Assembly (NCBI GenBank): GCA_030295235.1
Contig: AP026138.1
Location: 1-64,000, forward strand
Direction: 5' to 3'
DNA from: Fistulifera solaris
Lineage: Eukaryota > Bacillariophyta > Bacillariophyceae > Naviculales > Stauroneidaceae
DNA: 64,000 nucleotides
Part shown: positions 11,576-22,663 of the stretch, piece by piece
Numbering within the stretch: position 1 is the first letter of the stretch
How the letters are laid out: each line of letters starts with the position of its first letter
Made by a program: the position numbers and the translations under genes
The notes under the pieces: generated by a model
Told to the model about the DNA's origin: nothing
The model's input: the letters and a program-made list of their open reading frames with translations, nothing else
Database searches by the model: none

Positions 11576-13319
11576 ATGAGCTTCCTTCGATTTTGCTCTG
11601 TTGCTCTTCTCATCCTGCTAAAAAGCAGCGTACTGAAAGCACTCGAAGTGATAGAAGTGCCGGCTGCCAATATGACGAAAAGTGACGGCACAAGTGTCGT
11701 CTTTACGACGGAACGCTTCGAAAGCTACGCTTTCATACGCACGGGTGATGAAATCCGATTCAGCATTACTACCAACACGAGTGGTATTTTTACTTTACAC
11801 GCCAGTATATCAAATCCTTCCGATTTAGGAGCCTTTGCGATTACGAATAGCGAAACGTCCCAGATTTACGGATCGGCCGTCAGTTTGCCCGTTTCGCAAA
11901 GCTGGGATGAATGGAATACCATTACAGTTGACAATATTCGTCTTACAGAAGGAACACATCCGCTGGAGTTGACAGTCATTGAAGGTGGCTGGAAAATACA
12001 GTACCTTTATCTCGTTCAAATGGAAGAGGTCACTGTCATCGGCCCTCACCACTACATGATTCCTGGAGTTGACCTGATGGACTTTTTTCGGTATCGAGTA
12101 TTATCCGTACGAGAAGATTGTAGCGAAGATTGAGCGAGGGGATTGGTTTGCTTACAATTTACCCATCAAGACCGCCGGTAATTACACCTTGCATTTTTGG
12201 GTCGCCAGTCCAGAGGGAGGTGGGAGCTTTCGCGTTTTGAATGGCGCCACCAAGAAACCATACGCCAGCATTCGAACATTACCCATGACGGGCGACTGGC
12301 TGGATTGGGCGATTGTCGATGTTCCGGATATACAACTCAATGCAGGAAATGTTCCCATCAATATATCGGTGACCAGCGACGGGTGGAATTTCTGCATGCT
12401 GTCGTACGAGTTATACGACCCAGCTCACGATCCCTTGAATACGGAAACCAACTGCGGCAAAAATCTTACAACTACGGATTTGGCGGTGGGAGATTCGATG
12501 ACGTTTGCAGCCGAGACAATCTGCGACAATGAAGGCATTTCCTTCGAGACGAGTTCCGAAGGTGGCCTTAATATTGGCTGGTTGGACGAAGGCAACTGGG
12601 TTGCTTACGATGTGAACCTTGCGAATGCGGGGATCTACGATGTGGGCGTTCGATATTCTTCGGTTGATGGCGACGGCGGGTTCATGCTATCGAATTTACT
12701 CACTGGTACAGTCTATCACGTGCAGCAAGAGCTCGAAACAACGGGAGATTGGCAGGCCTGGAGTACCCTTCAAAATGCTACAGTGTCGTTACCGAGTGGC
12801 GTAACTGTTATACAATTGAAATCACTCGGAGGTGGCTGGAACCTGCAATCCATTCAGCTGACGCGAAGGGGAGCAGGAACTCCAGTGTCGCCTCCAGTCG
12901 CTCCACCGGTGCTACGGCCGGTAGAGTCACCAGTTCAGGCTCCGTTAACTCTTGGTCAGGTACCAGTACCAGGTCTATCCCCTGTTGGTATCGCACCTGT
13001 GCAGAGTCCGCTTGTTCCCGTACCGGGCATGCCGGTACTAGCTCCAGTTCCGGTGCAAATTCCGGTAAGACCAATTGGTCAAGTCATGCCAATACCGTCT
13101 CCAGTGCAAGCACCGTTTCCAGCGAGACCCTTGAGTCCACTACCCATTTTAACTACACAAACTGAGGGTGCCCCTGTACAATCCCCAGTGCCTCTTTTGC
13201 CAGTGCAGGCGTCCATTCCTATACCAGCTCAATCAAAGCCTACAAATCTGTCTCCACTTCCACTGCAACCCGTTTCGGTACCCGCTCGAGCACCATTTAT
13301 GTCCCCTACTCTGCTGTAA
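11576..13319 (+). CDS. Secreted protein with three CBM6/35-like modules and proline-rich tail
   Basis: The start (MSFLRFCSVALLILL) is a signal peptide, so the product should be secreted or placed in the cell wall. Three related beta-sandwich-like modules follow, roughly residues 25-155, 170-290 and 300-425. Each carries the pattern of carbohydrate-binding module families 6/35: a GDWFAYNL or GNWVAYDV strand, then AGNYTLHFWVAS or AGIYDVGVRYSS, then a LxVxSxGWNxxxI strand. The last 150 residues are rich in P-V-x-x-P-V repeats, as in extended cell-wall linkers. No catalytic domain is seen. The T6 run at 12083-12088 appears one base too long; with five Ts the frame runs through to give 580 residues. 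A role in binding wall or mucilage polysaccharide is inferred. Confidence 0.75.
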
Positions 13320-13437
13320 TGGAAACCCGGAACTGATTGGTACTTTGCGTAGTCTTCGCTCAGCATCTACATTGTGCAAGCCTCAACGTTGCATACATCA
13401 TAACAGTAATTTAGAGCAAAATATAACAATTAATATC

Positions 13438-14677
13438 TCAATTTTCATCCGTGAACATCTTCACAATCCGTTGCAATCCGTTTTTGTATTTCCAAAGTCC
13501 CATGATTTGTTCCGAAGATATTATGTCATGCACTTGTTCATGACGAATTACATCATAAGTTGTTCCGAATGCAGCGTAAAAGGGCATGGTGTAGAATGTG
13601 GACACGCCTCCCGCGAAACTTTGATTTGCCATGATGAGTCGAGTGAATGCGAGCGCGACGCTTTCATCGGGAGAATTTCGTAGTTCAACTCGAGCTTTAG
13701 GAAATTTCTTTTTCAAGTAAGTTTGCAAGGCATTGACCAAGCGAGGACACCGACGCTTATTCGACCGGTCGACCTTGCGAGTCTGGCCACTGAAAGGCTG
13801 CGTGATAATACCGATGGACCGCGCTTCTGTAGTTATAATTTGGATGAAAGCGCCGTTCTATGATATCGCCACAACGGAAATGGATTGCTACGTCATCCAT
13901 CTCGGTATTCGGAAAAAGAGGCGAAGCATCCATTGGTATCTGCAATAGCTCTTCTCGCAACTCATCCTTCACAAAGTGCGCAGCCGGGTGACCCCCATAA
14001 GGAACTCCGACCAAACTCAAAGCCATGCGACGAAGTTCATACTTGATATCACCCATAATGATTGGTGCATTATCCGGTTGAAATTTCTCACAGGCATCCG
14101 CAATCACAGACACTTGCGTAGAATCAGCTGATGAGTTACTGGACGTAAAGGTTCCCATTAGCCACGGCAAGACCAAGCTGCTCCTTGTTTCTAGTGCATC
14201 TCCACACTCCATTTTCACTTCGACATTTCCGACTAAGCGCGCAACAATCCGAATATTGTAAAACGTACGGAGTACGTTTCCTGTACCAAACTTTTTCGAT
14301 TCGAACAAGTGAGCGCAATTCATTCGAAAAGAAGTGCGAACGGCGACATCGGGTGTCGAAGGAAGCTCATTGCTCGACTTATTTTCCAGCTTGGCTAAAT
14401 CGGAGCAAAGAACGTTGTGGTGCAGTATCATTGACTGATGAATAGCCGGTGTAATATCTTTCGGCGTGTGGTCGATAACAACAGCGGCAGCTTCTACATT
14501 GTTGAGTTCTTGCGAACCATCCTTAGCACGAGTCAGTGATGTGTAAAAGTCGGTGAAAGACAAAAGAGTTTGCAACAGAAGAATCCCCAAAACGCACACC
14601 AGAATTCGAATTACCCCAATAGTTCCTCGATATCGCTGTAGCTTCGGAACATCGGTAGAAGGAACTAAGCCGTTCAT
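13438..14677 (-). CDS. Putative type II membrane glycosyltransferase, fucosyltransferase-like
   Basis: Start ATG at 14677 (MNGLVPSTDVPKL); the frame opens further upstream but without an ATG. A single membrane anchor (IRILVCVLGILLLQTLLSF) near residue 30 gives the type II layout of Golgi glycosyltransferases. The motif VAIHFRCGDI resembles the HxRxGDY/GDI nucleotide-sugar motif of alpha-1,2 and alpha-1,6 fucosyltransferases, and DESVALAFTRLIMANQSF resembles the downstream motif of the same fold. The AAA run at 13793-13795 looks one base too long; with two the protein runs to 412 residues. It converges with the carbohydrate-binding gene. The donor sugar is not determinable. Confidence 0.55.
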
Positions 14678-14982
14678 CCTTGCTTTCCTCAAAGGTTCAT
14701 TAATGAGCGATGGATGCTATTAGGTCTACTTGAAAGGTTGAGAACGATGATGAATGATGAGCGTGAGAGTGAGAACCATTGCCTCAATAAAATAAATTGT
14801 CGTCGTTTTCATTGCCGCTGCCGCAGGAGTGATACACAAAAAACATAAAGCGACGACGTCCACGATACAAGATTCCGCGAAACTGCAACTCTTGTACAAT
14901 CTGTCCCAGACAGGGACCAGGGACATGTGCATAAATGAAAGAGAGTGCCACGTCTCGACGTGCCGTGTCACAACGAGCTAAA
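14678..14982. other. Short intergenic region, nothing seen
   Basis: About 305 bp lie between two minus-strand genes, probably 3' sequence of the ankyrin gene and the promoter of the glycosyltransferase gene. I see no repeat or RNA in it. Confidence 0.5.
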
Positions 14983-16595
14983 TCATCGATTCGTCGCTTT
15001 AGCTTCTTTTACTCTCTCTTTTTGCTGCAAGGCTAGCAACCGCGCAATACCGGCATAAGGTTCACATATCCGTGAACGACACGGCACAAACCCTCGCGAA
15101 AACCAGTCAGGATAATCGATTCCAAGGTCCATCAGTCGAAACGCATACACCTCTTCTTGATCCATCAAATATATAGCGAGTTCCTCAAATCCTTGCATTC
15201 CCGCAATATCGGACGGTAAACAGCCATCTTCATCCGGTCCTATCAGACGCCACTCAGATTCATGGAACATGACAAAGTTCACAAACCAAACACAAACATC
15301 GCGATTCCCCCGTTGCGCCGCCTTGTGCAATACGCCATGCTGTGCATAATTGACCACGTTCAAAGGACACTTCAAGTCTTGCAACAGACGAAACATACCA
15401 ACACCGGCAGCACCTTGTGCGGCCCACAACGCTGCATTACATCCGTACGAATTGGAATGCTGTACCAGTCTTTTAAATCATCGGTCGATTGAATCAACAA
15501 CTGGAGAATGTCCACGTGTCCTTGCCAAGCGGTCCAGTGAAATGCAGTAGTCCCGTCCTCCGTCTCTGCATATATATCGGCTCCTTGTTGCAGCAAATAC
15601 TGAACGAGCTCCATGTGACCGTTGCGCGCCGCCCAATGCAACGCCGTTCGACCCGCAAACGATCTCCTTCCGTGTTGTGCTTGCTGGACGCAACACTTAA
15701 TTTCTTCGACTAAATAACGAACCATTTCCAATTGCCCACTTCCGGCGGCCCACATGAGAATTGTGGCGCCATTCCGATCTCTCGCAGATTCGGGATGAAA
15801 TTGCGGATTGTTGATCAAATAGTGTTGCAGTTTGTGTAAATTTCCTTCTTTTGCGTACTCCCACGGATATTCGGATTGCTCGTTCAGCTTGATCTTTTTA
15901 TTCGTAGTCTTGCTATCGCTAGTAGTGTTGTTGATTGCAAAGAAAAGATGATTGAGAGGCGTTCTATTTTCCTGATAAACGACGAGAGCGAGTTCATTCT
16001 CCAGCGATGATTGCTGCAATGTGATATGAAAGTCTTGTTGATGCTGTTGCAAACAGTGCCAACGCAATCCTTTGACACCTTTCAGCCACTCGGCACATTC
16101 TGGACACGGTAACCAACCGTCACTTTCCAGTTGCAAGGCACGTTCGGGAGTTGTAATGCAGACAAAGCCGTGTTCGATACGCACAATCGGTTTCGTTTCA
16201 GAAGTAGCACGAAAGAAATCAAATGTACACGTTTCCAGTGACGGTAATAGCTCTTGGGCTGATTGTTGGGCCGAGTCAAACGTTCGCGAAACATTCCAAG
16301 GCGATACAGCCGTCCATTTCTTCGTTTTGTGATGACGAAATCGTTTTATGAGAGCCGGAAGCGTACGGATTACAACGTCGTAGTGCTTGTTGTAGACGAT
16401 AGAGACGGTCTTGTGACACATTTGAAGAAGTGTGTCTCTCCACTGCATGGTTGCTTCATCATTCGCGCTCGTAACATCGCTACACGTGTCGTCGCTTTCT
16501 TGTTCGACGGCGACTCCACCCGCAATTTGAAGTAGGACTGGGTAAACGACTTGTTCCGCTATTAAAGCACCCAAATCGTTACTTGTATTGGACAT
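14983..16595 (-). CDS. Ankyrin-repeat protein with a C2H2 zinc finger
   Basis: Start ATG at 16595 (MSNTSNDLGALIAEQ). Residues 1-150 are unfamiliar. A C2H2 finger follows (CPEC, 12 residues, H, 4 residues, H) within DGWLPCPECAEWLKGVKG. The second half has ankyrin repeats: NGATILMWAAGSGQLEMVRY, GRTALHWAARNGHMELVQYL and GTTAFHWTAWQGHVDILQLL, then CNAALWAAQGAAGV and HGVLHKAAQRGNRDVCVW. Ankyrins point to protein-protein contacts and the finger to DNA or protein binding. The T4 run at 15471-15474 appears one base short; adding one gives 537 residues and joins the repeats smoothly. Partner and location are unknown. Confidence 0.8.
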
Positions 16596-17247
16596 TGCGT
16601 ATTCTAAATATGAAGTAACATGGTGGAGTGCAGATTGTAGCTTTAGGAAATAAATCAATACGGAGTACCAGTACTTAATAGCGAGTTTATACCAACCAAC
16701 CGATGTGGACGATAAACGCAGCGAGAGTTTCTGTTCAGATTTTCTGTGAACTTGAAACCATCACTTGCCCAGATTATCCGGATTTTCCGAGTACATGAAA
16801 ACATCATTAACCCAGAATTTCTGGTAATTGTATTTCCAGATTTTTGTGTACTCGAAAACATCACATAGACCCAGATTATCCGGGCATGAGAAAATACACG
16901 TAAAGCAGATTTTCTGAGTACCTGAAAACACCAAACACCCCAATATGTTTGTGCAAGTGAAAAAAACTATAAACCCCCAGAATTCTCTCGAGTAGACCCA
17001 AAGTTAGTAGACGTCAGTTATACGTAATCAAGCCACCTTTATTCAGCTTTAAAAAAGGAATTTCCACGTCGGGAATCGAAAGAATAGGGAAACTTAATGA
17101 GTCCCGCTTGATAGAAACCAGTATAAACCGGCCAAACCTCGTCGTCACGCTTCCTGCTTGAACACCAAATACTAATCATCAATCATCAATCATTATCAAT
17201 GTCAAAGTATTTGGCAATACACCCGACGATGAGAGCGTAATACGACG
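16596..17247. other. Divergent intergenic region with palindrome-core array
   Basis: This 650-bp region lies between the minus-strand ankyrin gene and the plus-strand PPC-like gene, and its middle is filled by the repeat array at 16731-16995. A TACGGAGTA 9-mer is at 16659. Past the array there is a CATCAATCATCAATCATTATC stretch near 17177. Confidence 0.6.
16731..16995. repeat. Degenerate palindrome array 1 (CCAGATT/CCAGAATTTCTGG cores)
   Basis: Cores occur at about 16736 (CAGATTTTCTG), 16769 (CCCAGATTATCCGG), 16811 (CCCAGAATTTCTGG), 16836 (CCAGATTTTT), 16870 (CCCAGATTATCCGGG), 16905 (CAGATTTTCTGAG) and 16976 (CCAGAATTCTC). Between cores a GAGTACNTGAAAACATCA-like linker recurs about four times. 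The arms are imperfect, so this looks like an older or more worn relative of the arrays at 43.7 and 51.0 kb. Confidence 0.7.
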
Positions 17248-17751
17248 ATGCAACTCGACAATTTTCGCGTAGTCCCTGTTCTGGCTCTAATCGTGACAGT
17301 GGCGATATTGTTTCATTCAACGACCACGGACATCAAACTCAATCTGTTTGATTGACAATCCACAAGTCCAAGGACTCAGTTTCTATGCTTTGGCGACGAA
17401 ACCACTGACGTTGTTCAATTGAGATCTGGGTTGCCCGATGGCCCCAACGTTTTGATGCCCAACGACAACGACCGTTATTCCTTCCGTGTGTTGTTTGTTC
17501 TCAATCGTGCCACATGTGTAACAGAGGGCGTTGAGAAAACCTACATGGGTCACGTGAACATGTACGTTTGTTCCGACCCCGATCCTCAACTGTGCTTGAT
17601 AAACCCGGAGTATTCTTCCGTGAGTGGCACCAATGAGGAGGAGGTACAAACGGTGAATGGTCCGAATGTGTGGTACGTGATGGTGAAAGCAGTCGGGGGC
17701 GCGGCTTCCTGTACGATTCGATGTAATGAAAAGCGAGCGTTCTTTGACTGA
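17248..17751 (+). pseudogene. PPC-like small secreted protein (copy 1), in-frame TGA
   Basis: Start ATG at 17248 (MQLDNFRVVPVLALIV) opens a signal peptide, then TDIKLNLFD is followed by an in-frame TGA at 17353-17355. The same frame stays open for another 132 codons with all family marks: TQFLCFGDE, RYSFRV, GHVNMYVCSDP, WYVMVKA and a closing IRCNE. The rest of the family reads NLFGG or NLFEGG at the stop position. The copy is therefore either inactivated by one stop, a polymorphic null, or read through; the family-like remainder suggests a recent event. Related copies are at 20.0, 21.3 and 23.3 kb. Confidence 0.6.
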
Positions 17752-18377
17752 AAAATCCTTCCGCGTCGTTTCGTTACACTGTCTTTTCCGATATATTCCA
17801 TCAATTTTCCAACGTGTTGTCTTGGTAATACATTCACATCTTCTGTATCTATGTATCGTAAGAACTTGATTTTCGCATCCTGCGAAGCAATTATTTGACG
17901 ACGATTAGTCGGGACGCGGTGTCGCTTTATTTGCTAGTGGGCGCGATCGGCAGTTACGGCAAGTTAGTTAAAGCACATTTTTATAAGCTACGGTACCATT
18001 GAACCATTTAAATTCAACAATCTAGTAAAAATTTAAGTGAAATTGATTGATCCTTGATTGTCTCTTCTATGTTCTATGCAATTGACATTGAGCGAAACAG
18101 TCCGAACGCCAAGCAGGAGCCAGCAAAAATGCCACGTATGCATTAGCGGTAAGGTTTCTGTCTATCATCAGAAAAGGCTTTTTGTTCTGTACTCACTCGT
18201 TGATGCTATAGTCGCTGGATGAGCCTTCAACGTGGCTTACGTCATCCTTACAAAGTTTGCTACGTCACATTGACGAGGATTGTGATGAAGACAAGTTCCG
18301 TTTACGTCGCTATGCTTTCTCATTTCTTTCTTGCAATCTGTTTTTCATTCAAGCAAGAAGATTGTATTCTTTTCATC
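17752..18377. other. Intergenic region upstream of bestrophin gene
   Basis: About 625 bp lie between two plus-strand genes and should contain the bestrophin promoter and 5' leader. An in-frame ATG at 18219 would extend the bestrophin frame by 53 residues, but the later start makes a clean signal peptide. I see no repeat or RNA. Confidence 0.5.
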
Positions 18378-19818
18378 ATGCGAATTTCTTTGGCTTCTTT
18401 GTATTCCGTCCTCGTGTTGTTGCCGGCATGCATTGCGGCAAGTCCTCCGCAAGTTGCGGTCGCTTCGCCGGCAACTTCGACGACGACGATGACACCTCCG
18501 AAGAATTCTCCTTTGCAGAGAGATCAGGCGGTCGTCCCTCCTATCGGTACTACAGTCTCGTCGACCGAAAACACTCCCACTACGTATGCTTTCATGAAAC
18601 GTCCTTCTGCGGATTCTGGAATGCGTTACAGCAGTAACGACTGGTTCATTACGTTGCTTGCGACACCGACTTCGTACATTTTGCGTCGCATCGGAAGTCA
18701 CTTTCTCTTCAATTTGATGATCAGTATTGCCGTCGCGTACGCTTCAATTCGTTATCCGGATATCAATCTATCGATTCCCATGGTCGGACATAATCTCTTG
18801 GGTTCGTCGCTCGGTCTGCTGTTGTCATATCGCACGAACTCGGCGTATTCACGCTTTTGGGAGGCACGCGGATACTGGACGCAATGCAAATCGACTTGCC
18901 GCAACTTGGCTACCATGATGCAATCCTATATTTCGCATCATTCCCCAAAGTCTGCAGAAAAGTTCTTGGTCTATTTGGCTGCATATCCGCTCGCTCTTAT
19001 GGTACGACAAAACATTTGAGTGTATATTAATGAAGTCCGTTCACTTACTCACTTTTCATCTCAGCACCTCTGCCTTGGTGGCCACGCCATGCTATCGGAA
19101 CAAGTGCAAAAACTCATTCCACAGCCTGCGTATCCTGAACAATTCTACGACAGTCCTTCCTTGCCGGCAATCTTATTAGGCCGTGAATTGCACAACTTGT
19201 TGCGTCAGGCGGCCGACGAATCGCCCACCAGTCAACGACACTTGGTGGAAGCCAAGCACTTGTGTGAATGCAGTCACATGGTGGATAGTTTGATCAGTAG
19301 TATGTCGAGCTGTGAAAAGATCTTGCGTACGCCGGTGCCCTGGACGTATTCGCGACACACGTCGCGTTTCCTGACGCTTTGGATGGGCACTCTCCCCTTT
19401 GCTCTCGTCGGTACGGTCAAGCCTTTCATGATTGTAGCGGTGGTAGCCGCGACGTCCTTTGCATGTTCGGAATTGAAGGTAAGTACATAGACGTCGGGGA
19501 AGAATCACGTTAATTGGCGTTAACCAAATACCGGGACGACTTTTCTAACTTCTACGACTTTTTTGTTCATGGCGCGCAATCCAATATCCACGGCAAACAG
19601 AGCTAGGACACCTTATTGAGCAGCCCTTCCTCGGGGACCCGCTGGGCAGCGATGATATGTTTGTGGCGGGACGAATGGAAAATGGTAAATTGACGGACTT
19701 GATGGAGCGCGGTCAGAAGACGCGTCCGTACGATATTGGTATCCCGGTCTGTTCTCTGGCGGTACAAATACGCAAAGAAGTGCAGTTGATTGCTTCCATT
19801 GGAGGTAAGAAGCATTAG
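18378..19818 (+). CDS. Bestrophin-family anion channel (UPF0187 type)
   Basis: Bestrophins are pentameric chloride/bicarbonate channels; in algae some act in thylakoid or chloroplast membranes to supply inorganic carbon. Start ATG at 18378 gives a signal peptide (MRISLASLYSVLVLLPACIA). Introns are 19002-19064 (63 bp) and 19479-19602 (124 bp, ending CAGAG). The joined product is 417 residues. The family signature LLSYRTNSAYSRFWEARGYW follows the first membrane segments, and after the second intron LGHLIEQPFLGDP matches the conserved acidic region near the C-terminal fold. No Phe follows the likely signal cleavage site, so a standard diatom plastid transit signal is not evident. A GGTAAG at the 3' end could be another donor, so the last codons are uncertain. 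Confidence 0.85.
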
Positions 19819-19975
19819 AAAGAAGAAGGCTTTAATCACAAAATTATTTGATGGCAACAGGTTGCTAGGAGCAATGCTTAGATTTGAGAACCGGTGTGAC
19901 TAGGATTTTTTATGGAAGTTATGCAACCCTAACCTTACTGGTACGGATATAGTTTCATTCTTTTCCATCAGTCAT

Positions 19976-20455
19976 TTAGCCGAGGGCGGGCAAGTTCTCG
20001 TCGCATCGGACTGAGAACGAAGTCGGCGCCAAGCCCGCCTTGACGATCACATACCAGGTTTGCGCTCCTACAATCGTAGCAACAGATTCGCTGGTACCAC
20101 TTTCGGTCGAGGAATCGTGTGGGTTTTCCATGCAGGCGTCGGCATCGGAGGTATCGCAAATGAACAAATCGACATCGCCGTTGTCGCCTCCTGTAGTGAC
20201 GCATTCGGCGATGTTCGTTTCCGTGGTCACGGTGAACGAATAGCGTCGGAAAAGGTTTGCGCCCAACACAGAAGTTCTGGTGGCTCGGCCGTCGTTCAGT
20301 TTCACGATATCAAAGTCTTCTCCCAAACACAAAAACTGGTTCCGGCGCCCACCAAACAAATTCATGTTGATGGCTGAGCTTTGGCCTAAAGAAAGGGCCA
20401 AAGTTGACAGCATCAAAGCAAAGAAAGTGGAACCACAAGTCTTGTTGAAAGTCAT
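19976..20455 (-). CDS. PPC-like small secreted protein (copy 2), intact
   Basis: An intact 159-residue protein from ATG at 20455. A signal peptide (MTFNKTCGSTFFALMLSTLALSLGQ) is followed by NLFGGRRNQFLCLGED, a DIVKLNDG strand, LFRRYSFTV, NGDVDLFICDTSDADACMENP, SESVATIVGAQTWYVIVKA and SVRCDE. The order RRYSFTV / DVDLFIC / WYVIVKA / FSVRC resembles the pre-peptidase C-terminal (PPC) beta-sandwich found on secreted bacterial and algal proteins. Four conserved cysteines may form disulphides. This is the only one of the four local copies whose frame is whole as given. Its function is unknown. Confidence 0.8.
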   Translation of the reverse strand: MTFNKTCGSTFFALMLSTLALSLGQSSAINMNLFGGRRNQFLCLGEDFDIVKLNDGRATRTSVLGANLFRRYSFTVTTETNIAECVTTGGDNGDVDLFICDTSDADACMENPHDSSTESGTSESVATIVGAQTWYVIVKAGLAPTSFSVRCDENLPALG

Positions 20456-21253
20456 GGTCTCGGTTGAATGTTTTGGTAAAAGAATCGATGGCCTTTTTAT
20501 TGAGATTCAAAAGATCGACGAATTCTTCGGTCTCTGTCTCTGGTCTCCGATGCCGGCAAACGGCACGCATTTTTGTTTTCGGTGAAACTTACGTAAACGC
20601 CCAATGCGTTAGCTCGGTCATCGAGGATTGATGATTCGTTCTGTACAGACTACCCCTACCCGAGTTTCAGGATTCAGGATTCAGGATGCTTCATTTTTTT
20701 ACTCCGTATAAAATAAAAAAAAAACTCAACAGCATGCAGAACGCAGAACTTATCAATCTTCCCATAAAAGTTACTCCGTATGAGGGAGTCCGTATGACTT
20801 TTATTTTATTAAAATAAAAAGTTATGAGCTATGAGCTATGAGTTATGAGCTTATGAGGGAATCCGAATGACTTCAAAGTTTATTACGGAGTACAAGTACC
20901 GGAGTATTTTTTTTTCGTCACATGTCACAACGTCAATGTCAACGTTTTCAATCGTCAGACGTCCAGTCGTCAGTCGTCAGTCTTCATGATGGAGCAGGAG
21001 CGGATAGCAGTCACTACTTGTAGTCATTAATGTGGATACGGACCACGGAGCCAGGGGCATCGGCATGGCGCCTGGCCACATGGCCACCGAAGTGTGGCCC
21101 TAAGATGTTTCGTGGTTCATGATTCGAAATTAAAGAGTGTGCTGTAACAAATTGACGGCAAGCATCATGCTGTGTATGATACGAGAGCCATTTTAACTTA
21201 TATTTTCACGCAACTTGATTGTTTAAAATTAACCGTCATTACTCGTTAGTAAC
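20456..21253. other. Intergenic region with several simple repeats
   Basis: About 800 bp upstream of copy 2. It holds TTCAGGATTCAGGA near 20670, two TACTCCGTA 9-mers (20699, 20772) and one TACGGAGTA (20884), a GAGCTATGAGCTATGAG run near 20825-20860, and a CGTCAGTCGTCAGTC run near 20965-20985. AT-rich A/T tracts flank these. No gene is seen. Confidence 0.65.
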
Positions 21254-21705
21254 TTAGATGAAAGGAACCTCGTCACATGTGATAGTGTATTCAGAGTATT
21301 CAGGCTGTGCTTTCACAATGATGTACCAAGTGCGTTCTCCGCCCGCAGTGGTAACGGATTCAGAGCTAGACTGACCGGTAACCGACGAATAGTTGGGGTT
21401 TTGCATACACTCTTCTGCTTCGGGATCGTCACAAACGAAGAGATCAATGTCACCCGTTCCAGTGGTCGTGCATTCGGCTTTATTAAAGTTGCTCTGAACG
21501 TAGAAGGAGTAACGACGGAAGAGGTTTGCGGCGAGAATGCCGGTCTTAGGCACACCGTCATTCAACTTGACAATGTCAGAGTTTTTCCGAAGCACAAGAA
21601 CTGGTTTTCACGTCCACCGAAGAGGTTCGTGTCGACGCCGTAACTCTGATCCATGGAGAGGGCAAAGAGAGTCGCCATGAGCGCAAAGATGTTGAAGGAG
21701 GGCAT
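21254..21705 (-). CDS. PPC-like small secreted protein (copy 3)
   Basis: Start ATG at 21705 (MPSFNIFALMATLFALSMDQSYG) opens a signal peptide, then NLFGGRENQFLCFGK, DIVKLNDG, LFRRYSFYV, TGDIDLFVCDDPEAEECMQNP, SESVTTAGGERTWYIIVKA and a closing ITCDE. The A5 run (Ts at 21582-21586 on the plus strand) looks one base short; six As would read FGKNSDIVKLNDG, matching copies 2 and 4, and give 150 residues. Close to copy 2 in sequence and probably a local duplicate. Confidence 0.75.
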
Positions 21706-22663
21706 GATGAAAAGTTTGCTTTGGCGAAGATTTGATGAAGTTAATCGTTTTGACAAACCAGATGAATTATGAGAGAAGAATGGAGGAAATTAATTGCGAT
21801 GGATGCCGATGAACTCTGACACGATGACCGAAAAAGATGGCAAAAACGTAAAAAGTCCTTCACAAGTGGCACGAAGTCATTTTCGTGCGTGCGTTAGGCC
21901 CAGAGACAGTATAGGTAAATGTGTACGTCGATCAATTGGACGTAAATGCCAGCTATCTTCCTTGTAAGATTCATCATCTTTTCGAAGGCTAAAGATTTCT
22001 CGACACGGTTGATGCCTAAATAACTAAATAAATAGTCGTAAAGTCATCCTTGATATTGGACGTTTTTGGGGGGCGTGGTCGGTGGGCGTAATTTTATCTT
22101 CTCGTTTGGCATTGACACGTGGGAGCTGACAAGATCAAGAATCAAGAATGCATCAAGATCAGCGTGTTCTATACGCTCTACAATCTACAAGTGTATCCAA
22201 AATAACTTTATCATCACGGTTTGAGCTTTTCGTTGTATTTTTTATCCCGCTGAATGTACGTGATATCCGTGTCCAAAGTAGACTAAACTCACTGACTCAC
22301 GACTCCTCCTGATTCTGACTTATCACGGGTAAAGTCTGTACACTATTGTTTACTGTAATCGGCGAACGCTGCGTTAGCATTTATGTTCGACGATTATGAC
22401 TTCGTTTACATACTTTGTAGGTACCAGTACCGGTACATAAAATTTCTTATACTCCGTAGTCCTTACATGTGTGTCCAATGATGATGCAGAGAACGTCAGC
22501 GTTCACGACCGGGATTGTGTACATCAGACCCGGTTCGACGTGAACTTGATTTCTCATCTTCCTCGCTGATTATTTGAACGCATCACGCTGCACCATCACC
22601 ATGGCCCGCCGGCAAAAAAGCAAATGGGAGTGACTTCTCTGGTGCAATGATGAACACTCTGCC
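21706..22663. other. Divergent intergenic region, little seen
   Basis: This 960-bp region lies between a minus-strand PPC-like gene and a plus-strand unknown gene. One TACTCCGTA 9-mer is at 22450 next to a GTACCAGTACCGGTAC stretch. I see no gene or RNA. Confidence 0.5.

Noticed and set aside
12083-12180. Intron joining the two halves of the carbohydrate-binding gene
   Set aside because: No GT-AG pair gives a better join than shortening the T run by one base, which restores both the module consensus and divisibility by three.
18219-18377. Earlier bestrophin start at the ATG at 18219
   Set aside because: It would place 53 extra residues before a clean signal peptide; the start at 18378 fits a secretory signal better, though the earlier one is not excluded.
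22520-22560. GGTTCGA as a tRNA T-loop
   Set aside because: The flanking bases do not form the T stem and no D arm or acceptor stem is found at the right distance.
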